From UMGS1696 sp964623635 (GTDB lineage: Bacteria; Bacillota; Clostridia; Oscillospirales; CAG-272), in NCBI GenBank assembly GCA_964623635.1, contig CAZUUA010000009.1, positions 1-64,000 on the forward strand: a stretch of 64,000 nt of DNA, in the 5' to 3' direction. The translations under genes and the position numbers were made by a program. This document shows, piece by piece, positions 49,459 to 58,800 of this stretch. A model generated the notes under the pieces. The model was not told the origin of the DNA and did not search any database. It saw only the letters and a list, made by a program, of their open reading frames with translations. How positions within the stretch are numbered: position 1 is the stretch's first letter; the number at the start of each line of letters is the position of its first letter.

Positions 49459-50082
49459 TTATTCTTGCAAATTATCAGAGAAATTTTCCGCTTTTTCTGC
49501 TTCATTTTTGTACTGATCCAACAAAGCCTGCAGCTTTGCCATCCGTGGATCGATCTTCTTTTCCTGTGCCGCCTTTGCTTCGCAGTCACAGCCTTCGTCC
49601 TTTTTGCGGCCACAGTGGGGACACAGTCCGGGGCAATCCTCTCGACACAGCGCCACCATGGGCAGCTCCAACAGGATCTCCTCTAAGATGTCCGCATCGG
49701 GGAAAAGCTGGCTGTCCCGGAGATACAGCACGTCGTCCAGTACCCCATCCCATTCGGCATCCTCGTCGTAGTCGTCCATCTCGTCCAGAGCACTGCCGGA
49801 ACGCACCGTCCGCTCCAGGTCAAATTCCATCGTAGACGCAATGGGATCCAAACACCGGGCACAGGGGATCACATAATCGGCCGTCACGTGAGCTGTCATG
49901 CGCAGATAGCCGCCAACGGAATAGATCTCTCCTTCCACCAAAATGCCGTCCTCCGGAATGGTCACGTCCTCAGGCAACTCCACCGCATCCTCCGGCAGAT
50001 CGGCCGTTTCGGGTGAAAAGCGATAAGAAAACGGCATCCGTGTGAGTCGTCCGTTCAGCACCTGTACTACGTCCAGTTTCAT
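49459..50082 (-). CDS. yceD: YceD/DUF177-family protein
   Basis: ATG 50082 follows AGGAGG at 12 nt; the frame upstream to 50151 is not supported. The 207-residue protein has the DUF177 pattern: VEGEIYSVGGYLRMTAHVTADYVIPCARCLDPI, acidic middle, and VDLRELILEELLLxLP-like ILEEILLELPMVALCREDCPGLCPHCGRKKDEGCDC, i.e. a Cys-rich motif. It ends in a helical tail. Members are needed for 23S rRNA maturation and are almost always upstream of rpmF, as here. Confidence 0.9.
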   Translation of the reverse strand: MKLDVVQVLNGRLTRMPFSYRFSPETADLPEDAVELPEDVTIPEDGILVEGEIYSVGGYLRMTAHVTADYVIPCARCLDPIASTMEFDLERTVRSGSALDEMDDYDEDAEWDGVLDDVLYLRDSQLFPDADILEEILLELPMVALCREDCPGLCPHCGRKKDEGCDCEAKAAQEKKIDPRMAKLQALLDQYKNEAEKAENFSDNLQE

Positions 50083-50180
50083 AAAAAATACCGTCCTCCT
50101 TTGGCAAAGATCCATGGACACGGATCTGATCTGTAGGCAACGCCGATGCACAAGCCTTTCTCAGCATTTCCTACCTTATT

Positions 50181-50209
50181 ATTATACCCTCTTTTCCGGC
50201 AAATGTCAA
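50181..50209 (-). promoter_or_regulatory. Perfect consensus promoter of yceD-rpmF
   Basis: Minus strand TTGACA (50204-50209), 17-nt spacer, TATAAT (50181-50186). Between it and the divergent ABC gene, 50210-50405 shows only a possible TATACT -10 box (50361-50366) for that gene. Confidence 0.9.
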
Positions 50210-50405
50210 TAGCTTTTCCCAAAAAAACAAAACCAAACACATCTTCCCTCTCCTCTCCGGTGGTATCTTGCTGCAGGATCCTTGCATATTTCCTGCATAA
50301 ATTTTTATTTCATTCATGTTCCGGTCACAGGATTCTATGGAAACTTCTGTAAAAACGGTGTATACTATTTCATGCTATATAAATCATGGGAGAGAAACGT
50401 ATACG

Positions 50406-53400
50406 ATGCTCACTTTAACGCATATTACAAAAGACTATTTGTCCGGCGACAATACGGTTCACGCTCTACGAGACGTGTCGTTGTCCTTCGGCAAAAGCGA
50501 ATTCGTGTCCATTCTGGGGCCGTCCGGCTGCGGCAAAACCACCCTGCTGAATATCATCGGCGGTCTGGACCGATACACCTCCGGCGAAATGGCAGTGGCT
50601 GGCGTGCCGACCTCTGCCTTCCGGGACCGTGACTGGGACACCTACCGTAACCATTCCATCGGCTTTGTATTCCAGAGCTACAACCTGATCCCCCACCAAA
50701 CGGTGCTGGCCAACGTAGAGCTGGCATTGACCCTGTCCGGCGTAGGCAAGGCGGAACGGCGCAAGAAGGCAGAAGAGGCCCTGCGCAAGGTGGGACTGGG
50801 TGACCAGCTGAAAAAGAAGCCCTCGCAAATGTCCGGTGGACAGATGCAGCGTGTGGCCATTGCCCGTGCGCTGGTCAACGACCCGGAGATCCTGCTGGCA
50901 GACGAACCCACCGGTGCACTGGACTCCGAGACCTCCGTACAGATCATGGAGCTGCTGCAGGAGGTGGCAAAAGACAAGCTGGTGATCATGGTCACCCACA
51001 ACCCGGAGCTTGCCGAACAATACTCCACCAGAATCATCCGCCTGCTGGATGGGAAAATTGTCAGTGACGAAAAACAAACAGACAGCCAGCGACTGGATGG
51101 GAAGATCGTCAGCGACGAAAAACAAGCAGACAGCCAGCGACTGGATGGGAAAATTGTCAGTGACGAAAAACAAACAGACAGCCAGCGACTGGATGNNNNN
51201 NNNNNNNNNNNNNNNNNNNNNNNNNNNNNNNNNNNNNNNNNNNNNNNNNNNNNNNNNNNNNNNNNNNNNNNNNNNNNNNNNNNNNNNNNNNNNNNGGAAG
51301 ATCGTCAGCGACGAAGACCGCACCGCCATCCTGCAAACCAACGAATCGCAATCCACCGACGCCAGCAAAACCGCCGCCGTGGAGGAAAAATACAAGCATA
51401 AGACCTCCATGTCCTACGGCACCGCTTTGGGTCTGTCCCTGAAAAACCTCATGACCAAAAAGGGTCGTACCCTGCTGGTGGCCTTTGCCGGCTCCATCGG
51501 GATCATCGGCATCGCCCTGATCCTGTCCCTGTCCAACGGTATCAACGAATATATCGCCCAGGTGCAGGAGGATACCCTGTCCACCTACCCCATCCAGGTC
51601 GTCTCCCAAACCACCGATATGTCCGGTCTGATGGAAGCCATCGCCGGTGCTCGAGATGTGGACGAAGCGGAGCTTGAGAGCCGTGATCGGGTGTACGCCA
51701 ACACCATGCTCTATGAGCTGCTGGACGCCATGACCTCTGCCGAGGTACGCACCAACAATCTGGCGCAGTTCAAGACCTGGCTGGACGATCCGGCAAACGG
51801 TGTCGGCGAGCAGACCAGCGCCATCCGGTACGGCTACGGCATCACGCCCCAGATCTACGCCACGGATACCACGGACGGCGTGACCCGGCTGAACCCCACG
51901 TCCATGTTCGACTCCCTCATGCCGGAAGGGGCCGCTGACGCTATGTCCGGCGGTATGACCGGTATGTCCTCCAGCATGACCGCTATGATGGCCACCTCCG
52001 GCGGTATGGACATTTGGCAGGAAATGATCGACAACCGGGAGCTGATGGAGCAGCAGTACGAAGTCATCGCCGGTCGTTGGCCCACGGAAAAGAACGAAGT
52101 GGTGCTGGTGCTGGACTCCCGAAACGAGATCAACGACGTTTACCTGTTCGCGCTGGGCTTCAAGGATCAGGCCGAGGTGCCGGATATTCTTTCTGCCGTC
52201 ATGAAAGGCGAAGAATACACCGCCAAGGACGAGACCTATTCCTATGAAGAAGTGCTGAGCAAAACCTTCAAGCTGCTGCTGCCTACGGATATGTACCAGC
52301 AAAACAGCGATGGCACCTGGGACTACATGGGTGACAACGAAGCCTTCATGCAAATGGCCGTCAACAATGGGCTGGATATCCAGATCGTGGGTATCTTAAA
52401 GCCCGACCCGGAAGCCGTTGCCACCTCCATCACCGGCGCCATCGGATACCTGCCGTCCCTGACCGAATACGTGCTGAACGAGGTACAGAACAGCGCCATC
52501 GTACAGGCACAGCTTGCCGACGAGACGGAGGACGTGCTCAGCGGTCTGCCCTTTGACGACGGCGAAAACTCCATCCTGTCCGACAGTGAAAAGGCCGAAC
52601 GGATCCGGGACGCCATTGCCGAAATGTCTGCCGCCGACCGTGCTGCCCTGTACGCCTCCCACATGACCTACCTGTCCGAAGACGTAGCCGCAGCCCAAGC
52701 AGCAGAACAGCTTGCCAATGTCCCGGCCGACCAACTGCCGGCTATGCTCATGGCACAAATGTCCGCCGGCGCCGACGATGCCATGCAAATGGATCCTGCC
52801 ATGGTGCAGCAGTACCTTGCCTCCATGAGTGACGAAGAGATCTACAACTACGCCCTCACTTCCCTGACTAAGCAGATCCAAGACGCCTACGCTGCCCAAG
52901 CCGAGCAGGACGTAGCACAGCTTTCCACCGAAGCCCTGGCGTTCATGCTGGAGGAAGGTCTGGCGGCGCTGGACGACGAGGGGATCCTGGCCGAATATGG
53001 CGATTATATGCCGCCTGTTGTGTCCTCGTCCACCTATGACGACGTGCTGAACACCTTAGGCTATGCCAACGAAGACCGTCCCAGCTCCATCTCCATCTAC
53101 ACCGACACCTTCGAGAAAAAGGACGCCCTGACCGAGCTGATCGCCGACTACAACCAAAGCTGCGTAGACGACGGCCGGGACGATGACGTGATCAGCTACA
53201 CCGACTATGTGGCGCTGATGATGTCCTCCATCTCCACCATCATCAACGTGATCTCCTACGTGCTGATCGCATTCGTGTCCATCTCGCTGGTGGTGTCGTC
53301 CATCATGATCGGCATCATCACCTACATTTCCGTGCTGGAACGGACCAAGGAGATCGGTATCCTGCGTGCCATCGGTGCCTCCAAGAAGGACGTGTCCCGT

Positions 53401-53652
53401 GTGTTCAACGCAGAGACCTTGATCATCGGCTTTGCCGCAGGTGCCATCGGGATCGGCGTGACCCTGCTGCTGTGCATCCCGGCGAACCTGATCATCCAGC
53501 ACCTGACGGACATCGCATCCCTGGCCAGACTGCCGTGGGTCGGTGGCGTAGCGCTGGTGTGCATCAGTATGATCCTGACCACCATCGCCGGTCTGGTCCC
53601 CTCTGCCATCGCCGCCAAGAAAGACCCCGTGGAATCCCTACGCAGTGAATAA
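50406..53652 (+). CDS. Fused ABC transporter ATPase-permease (MacB/FtsX-type), gap-interrupted
   Basis: ATG 50406 follows GGGAGAG. Residues 1-215 are a MacB-like ATPase with GPSGCGKTTLLNIIGGLD, MSGGQMQRVAIARAL and ILLADEPTGALD. A linker of 16-residue repeats follows (DGKIVSDEKQTDSQRL, three copies) until the 100-N gap. After the gap comes a permease: one span (LLVAFAGSIGIIGIALILSLSNG), a 530-residue extracellular domain and three C-terminal spans of the FtsX kind (ISYVLIAFVSISLVVSSIMIGIITYISVLERTKEIGILRAIGASKKDVSRVF). Related Clostridia proteins are one chain of this order, so I annotate one gene; the frames on either side of the gap differ, which fits an unknown gap length. Exports peptides or cell-surface substrates by inference. 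Confidence 0.85.
51046..51195 (+). repeat. 48-nt tandem repeat in the ABC linker
   Basis: Three units of 48 nt (starting 51046, 51094, 51142) encoding a 16-residue repeat, with a partial unit on the far side of the gap. Units 1 and 3 are nearly identical; unit 2 carries silent and one Thr-to-Ala change. Confidence 0.9.
51196..51295. other. Assembly gap (100 N)
   Basis: Exactly 100 N, a conventional placeholder. Both edges lie in the 48-nt repeat, so the true sequence is probably an unresolved number of further units. Confidence 0.95.
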
Positions 53653-53738
53653 CTACGTGGCGCAGTGGAATAACTACGTGGCGTAGCGGAATAACTGCGT
53701 GGCGTAGCGGAATAACTGCGTGGCGTAGCGGAATGATC
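53641..53738 (+). repeat. 21-nt tandem repeat spanning the ABC gene stop codon
   Basis: Four units of CGYAGYGGAATAACTRCGTGG type plus a partial unit; the first contains the last codons and stop (CGCAGTGAATAA) of the ABC gene. Each unit reproduces the stop in the same frame. Confidence 0.85.
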
Positions 53739-53804
53739 TACATCCCAAATCGTCTATCCCATTTTTGCATATTTTACCACATTTTCTGCATATTCCAAGA
53801 TAAC

Positions 53805-53842
53805 AAAAAAGCTAAGGTCTCAAAAAACCTTAGCTTTTCTTT
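53805..53842 (+). terminator. Terminator after the ABC gene
   Basis: AAGCTAAGGT/ACCTTAGCTT, a 10-bp stem with T-rich tail; A-rich on the other side, so usable for the convergent gene too. Confidence 0.85.
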
Positions 53843-53881
53843 TGCGTAAATTCGTTTGCGAAAGATTTCGTTTGCGTCCGT

Positions 53882-54358
53882 TTAACCAAGCTGTTCGTCC
53901 AGCAAAGCGGCAGCGGCATCCCCGTCCGGCGAGATACACAGCGCCACCGTGGTGCCATACTGCTTGACCACAGCATCGTCCAGCTTCGGCATTTCCCAGG
54001 AGTTGTAGTCGGAGAACGCTTCCTTCTGGTCTGCTACCCGCATTTCTGCCAGAGCAAAACCGGCTTCGGCATCGGCTTCCGTAGCAAAGAAAAACAGTGC
54101 GATTTCCTCCGGTGTAGCACCACTGCCGATGTACACATATTGTTCCTCTGCGTTGTCAATGCCGTACAGCACCGTGACCGTTCCGTCGTCGATCAGCGCC
54201 AGGTCGTCGGTGAATGCAATATCAGATAGCAGTGTCTCCGAAACGGCCTTCAGATCCACGGCGCCATTTTCGCCAGCGACATCTTTGCCACAGGCAGACA
54301 GCAAAAGTGCCGCAGCCAGCAGGGTCGTCATAGCAGCAGTGCGAATGATTTTGTGCAT
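53882..54358 (-). CDS. DUF4358-family lipoprotein
   Basis: The 158-residue protein has a lipoprotein signal ending ALLLSAC (Cys 22). The mature part fits DUF4358: DLKAVSETLLSDIAFTDDLALID, then VTVLYGIDNAEEQYVYIGSGATPEEIALFFFATEADAEAGFALAEMRVADQKEAFSDY. The family has no assigned function and often lies next to SGNH hydrolase and acyltransferase genes in Clostridia. Here it directly follows the SGNH gene by 45 nt and probably shares its transcript. Confidence 0.8.
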   Translation of the reverse strand: MHKIIRTAAMTTLLAAALLLSACGKDVAGENGAVDLKAVSETLLSDIAFTDDLALIDDGTVTVLYGIDNAEEQYVYIGSGATPEEIALFFFATEADAEAGFALAEMRVADQKEAFSDYNSWEMPKLDDAVVKQYGTTVALCISPDGDAAAALLDEQLG

Positions 54359-54403
54359 AAGTGGGTTCCTTCCTTGTATGTTCGATGTATATGTTTTGGT
54401 TTT

Positions 54404-55474
54404 TTATTCATTTTGCAGAGCCCGTGCCTCATCCTCGGAGAGCAGCGGAACCGTGTGGCTGAGGATGTGATCCAGCACCTTCACGCAATAGGCCTTGTTC
54501 AAATGGATCCCATCCACGCCGGAATCTGCGGGCAGCACGCCATTTTCGTCCACCACCGCCGGTGCCAGATCCACGAGAAATACCTCTTTTTCAAAGGCAA
54601 GCTGCTGCAAATATTCGTTGTACAGCGCAATTTTTTCGTTGGTCACATAGTCGTGGGTGTCGGACACGGCCTTGGTCACCGGGAAGATCGACAGCATATA
54701 AATGATGCAATCCGGGCTTGTTTCCCGAATGGCGTCAATGACCTCGCCGTACGCCTGGGCAAAATACGCCGCATCGGGCCAGCCGGTCTCGTTGATCCCC
54801 AGCATGATGTAGACCTTGTTGAATTCCGTTTGCGACAGGGCAGACATGACCGGCACCTTGCCATCGCTCCACAGATCGGCGGAAATTTTTTTGTCCTCCG
54901 GCAGATCGGCGGCTTCCTGCCAATCGATCACCGGCTTGGTGAAAACGGAATCCACGGTCAGACCCTTGTAGGTGTAGGACGTGATCCGGGACAGGCCGCA
55001 ATAGAGGATCAGACCCTGCATCCGGGAGTCGCCGATCAGCACCGCATCGTCCATGTAGGAAAGGGTCACCGGCTCCGCATCGGGCACCGGGCTGGCGTAA
55101 TCGTAATCGCCGGGGATCCGTTGACGCAGACCGATCGGCGCCGGTGCAGCATCGGTTTCCGCTTCGGTTTCGGGGGTCACCGGGATCATGGTTTCCACGG
55201 GAACATTTTCGGTTTCCCAAACGGTGGGGTTAGGCACTGCGACTTCGTTGGTTTCGGGAACGATCGGGTCGGTTTCGGTGGGAAGAAAGATTCGTTCGGC
55301 ATCCTTATCTCGAATGACCACCAAGGAATCGGCAATGCTGGGCAGGATTTTTTGGGCGGTCATAAACCCGGCGGTCAGCAGCATACAGCAGAACAACAAA
55401 GGCAGCACCCGTCTGCCTCGATGAAAACGCGACCGTTTGCGCCGCCTATAGTTTCTGCCACCGTACCGTTCCAT
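54404..55474 (-). CDS. Membrane-anchored SGNH/GDSL hydrolase
   Basis: The 356-residue protein has a basic cytoplasmic start (RNYRRRKRSRFHRGRR), one span (LPLLFCCMLLTAGFM) and a Pro/Glu/Thr-rich stalk to about residue 120. The SGNH domain follows: block I DDAVLIGDSRMQG (Ser nucleophile), block III IMLGINETGW (Gly/Asn) and block V SGVDGIHLNKAY (Asp/His). The catalytic residues are all present. Such extracellular enzymes de-acetylate or acetylate surface glycans together with membrane O-acyltransferases. No acyltransferase is in the window. Confidence 0.85.
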   Translation of the reverse strand: MERYGGRNYRRRKRSRFHRGRRVLPLLFCCMLLTAGFMTAQKILPSIADSLVVIRDKDAERIFLPTETDPIVPETNEVAVPNPTVWETENVPVETMIPVTPETEAETDAAPAPIGLRQRIPGDYDYASPVPDAEPVTLSYMDDAVLIGDSRMQGLILYCGLSRITSYTYKGLTVDSVFTKPVIDWQEAADLPEDKKISADLWSDGKVPVMSALSQTEFNKVYIMLGINETGWPDAAYFAQAYGEVIDAIRETSPDCIIYMLSIFPVTKAVSDTHDYVTNEKIALYNEYLQQLAFEKEVFLVDLAPAVVDENGVLPADSGVDGIHLNKAYCVKVLDHILSHTVPLLSEDEARALQNE

Positions 55475-55611
55475 GTTCGCACCTATTTTTGTTATTATAT
55501 ACGTTTAATATGTCGGGCTACGTTAGTATGTCCCACGCCCCATTGAAACCATACATAAGACGCACCGGGCGCCAAAAAGTTCCAAAAAATCGCTATGATC
55601 TATCCACTAAT

Positions 55612-55640
55612 ATTATAAACGCAACGCCAGCGAAAGTCAA
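55612..55640 (-). promoter_or_regulatory. Promoter of the SGNH hydrolase operon
   Basis: Minus strand TTGACT (55635-55640), 17-nt spacer, TATAAT (55612-55617). Confidence 0.8.
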
Positions 55641-55670
55641 TAGGATTTTGTGGAATCCTTGTGGAAAAAG

Positions 55671-55701
55671 AAAAAAACCACCGTTTCCGATGGCTTTTTA
55701 T
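55671..55701 (-). terminator. Second hairpin downstream of the SLH gene
   Basis: On the minus strand AAGCCATCG/CGGTGGTT around GAAA, followed by T7. Confidence 0.65.
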
Positions 55702-55732
55702 TTCCTGACCCATTTTGTCAAGCCCATTGGGC

Positions 55733-55766
55733 AAAAAAAGACACCCCAAACGGAAGGGTGTCTTTT
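55733..55766 (-). terminator. Terminator of the SLH protein gene
   Basis: AAAGACACCC/GGGTGTCTTT stem followed by T7 on the minus strand, 39 nt beyond the stop. Confidence 0.9.
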
Positions 55767-55804
55767 ATGTTTAAGTTATAAGGAGTAACTTAAGATGAGG
55801 GAGA

Positions 55805-58800
55805 TTACCAGATAACGATGGTATCGTCTACCAGAGCCTTATATTCGAGTCTGTACACATCATCGGTTGCAATTCTCTTGTAACCAGCAGTTCCATTGAA
55901 ACCGGTGAATACAGGAGTCTCTTCAGCACCGTTGGTGGTGTCAATAGCGAAGTTGTGAGTCAGCGTGATGGTACCCGTGATATTGGCAACAACGATATTG
56001 AGAACAGTCTCTTGATCCTCGACATCGATGTCGATTTTCTTGCCCTTCTTCTTAGTCAGGTCGATAACAACCTTGTAGGTCAGACCGCAATCCTTGCGAG
56101 AAACAACTACCTCGTCATCATCAACGTCGAAGTAAAAATCGTTGATAATCACATTCTCAGTGTCCTTGCCGATAGTAACTTCGTTACCGAAGCACATACC
56201 CAGACCAGCCAGAGCGTCGTGCAGTTCGTTGCCTTCACCGCAAGCGTCGATGTCAGTGAACGTAGGCTTGCCATCCTTGTCAACAGTAACTTCAACCAGA
56301 GTCATTTCAATACCGGTCAGCTTCATAGACTTCACAGGACCACGGCAATCCTTATCTTCATAAGTAGCCAGCACAGAGTACTTAGTAGCAATGTCGAAGT
56401 AACGTTCCTTGTCATTGATCTTTACAGACCAAGCCTTGTTAACATCGTATTTCTCTTCAGTGCCACCTTCGTACAGAGTAGCTTCGAAGGGCTTGGTAGC
56501 ATCGTCAGCCTTAGCATCAGCCTTACCTGCAACGCCGTCGTAGATGTAGATAACAACCTTGTGGTTCTTTACATCGTAGATCATATCTGCGTAGTAGGTG
56601 TAACCATCTTCCAGCTCGCCATCAGCAACACTGGTAGTACCATGGTTAGCATACAGGTTCCAATTCAGATCGTCGGTAACTTTGATTACCTTCCAATCGG
56701 TAACCAGCTTGTTGGCGATAGCCATGTTCACCTTATCGGTGTGTCTGCCCCGAACCAGACCCAGATCAAAGGCCAGTTCAACAAAGGTCTTGTTGCCCTT
56801 AGCATCAACGATGTCTTCTTTTCTCAGTTCTCTGCCAGGCTTAACGATGTAGTCAGCGTAGTCAATGTCTTCAGAAGCGTAGTTACGCCCGATGGTGTTG
56901 ATGAAGTCGTGCATGAAGGTAGCACTGTCTTCATTACCGCACTTGTCGGTAACATCCTGCAGGATCTTACCACCATAGGTCTTGTAAATGTGACCATTTA
57001 CCAGATCGATGTTGGTAGAAGTCAGAACTACATTGTAGGTACCGGTCAGCAGATTGAATACGGTAACTTCGGATTCGGTGGAGCCCAGCAGGTACCAGTC
57101 ACCGATAGCTTCATCGTAAGCAGCATTCAGAACCTTGCCGTTGCCCTTTTCGTACAGAACAAAGCCGATATCATATGCGTTCTCGGTGATAGCAGTGTTG
57201 AATCTGTTATTTTCGTTGTTTTTGCCCAGACCCGGAATATCCAGGTTGTCGTAGGAGTAAACAACAATGTACTTGCTGTCTGTATCGCCAACCATCAGAC
57301 CATTGATCTCCTGGTTACGAGCATCAGTGATGATACCGCTGTGAACGAAGATGTTGCCCAGACCGTCGATCAGAACGTACTTATCAGCATCGTTCATAGC
57401 AACGATAGTGGGAGTGGAATCCTTCTTTTCTTCTACGCTGTAACCACTGTTGTCCTTAACAATGGACATGGGCTGTACGGAACGGTAACCCTTCTTAAAG
57501 GTGATCTGTACAGGAGAAGCAGCTGCCAGAACGTTTTCAACGTTTTCGGTGTAAACACCGTAGGAGTCGGTTTCCTTGTCATAGGACTTGATTTCGTACA
57601 GAGAACCAAAGTCGAATGCGCCGTCGTCTTCAGCGTTGGTGGGGTTGTATCTGTAGTCGCCCTGCTTCCAACCGTTGAAGGAGTTGATCTTGAAGGTATC
57701 CAGAGCCAGCTTGTCGGTTCTGTAGCCGTATACTGCGATGTAACCATCGGAAGTGATACCAGCATAACCCAGAACAACGATAGCAGCGTTGGTGTTGCCA
57801 ACCAGGTCAGTGTCTACAACGTAACCGTCGCAAACAACAGCCTTAACGTACTGCATATACTGAGCATCGAAAGCATCGCAGATCAGCATCTGAGCAGCGA
57901 TCTTGGTGTCAGCCATCTTGTACATATCGCCTTCCAGGTTAGCGTATGCGATAGGATAGTTAACGCCGCTGATGGTCACAGTCTGCTTAGCAGTGTTGTA
58001 GCCCTGCAGGATACCGGTAACGATGTAAGAGTCAGCATCATCAGTAGCCTTCTCGGTGATGTACTTAACGATTTCGATTTCGCCGGTGGTCTTGTTCCAG
58101 TTGTACAGAACAACGCCATCGTTGTAGGTGCCGTCTTCGTTTTCGAAGCCGGAAACGGAATCATCAACAGTAACCCATGCAAAGCCAGCGGTCTTGTCGG
58201 TGTCATGATCCACGTGACCATCTTCTACGAATGCCCAAGAACCATTGCCATCGTCCAGGTCAGTGATCTGGTATGCAGGCTTGTCAGCGTTGCAAGTAGC
58301 GCACTTCTTGGAAACGGTGGAGAACTTACCAATAGCGTAAGTCTTGTAGTTAGCTACTTCTGCCTTATCATCGTTGTCGATGTCAAACAGAGCCAGCTTA
58401 GCGTAAGGAGCCTTGCCTTCCAGCATAACGGTGGCAGAAGCATCCAGCAGCTGCAGTTCGCTGTAGGAAGCGATCAGCTCCGTTACAACGTCCTTGTACC
58501 AGTCGTTGAATTCCTTCTCAGACATCCAGTTGATGTACACATTGCCGGTAGCAGAAGTGTAAACAACATCATTCTTGTCGGCCTTCTTGTTTTCGGTGTC
58601 AACAACATACTGGTAGTATCTCTGCAGAGTATCGTTCCAGAACCATTCGTTGACCCAACCGCAAACGTGGTCATCCTTGCCGTGAGTATCCTCGTCGCAA
58701 GCAACCCACTTCAGAATGTTGCCGGTAGCGATGTCGATACCAACATTATTAACATTGCCGTCTTCGTCGTAAACTTCGTGAGTACCGTAACCGAATACCT

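Noticed and set aside
51010..51400. Two separate genes, ATPase and permease, with different frames at the gap
   Set aside because: The frame difference depends on a 100-N placeholder; the domain order matches one-chain relatives and the linker repeat crosses the gap.
53641..53738. CRISPR-like array after the ABC gene
   Set aside because: 21-nt units are tandem with no spacers; they begin inside the coding sequence.
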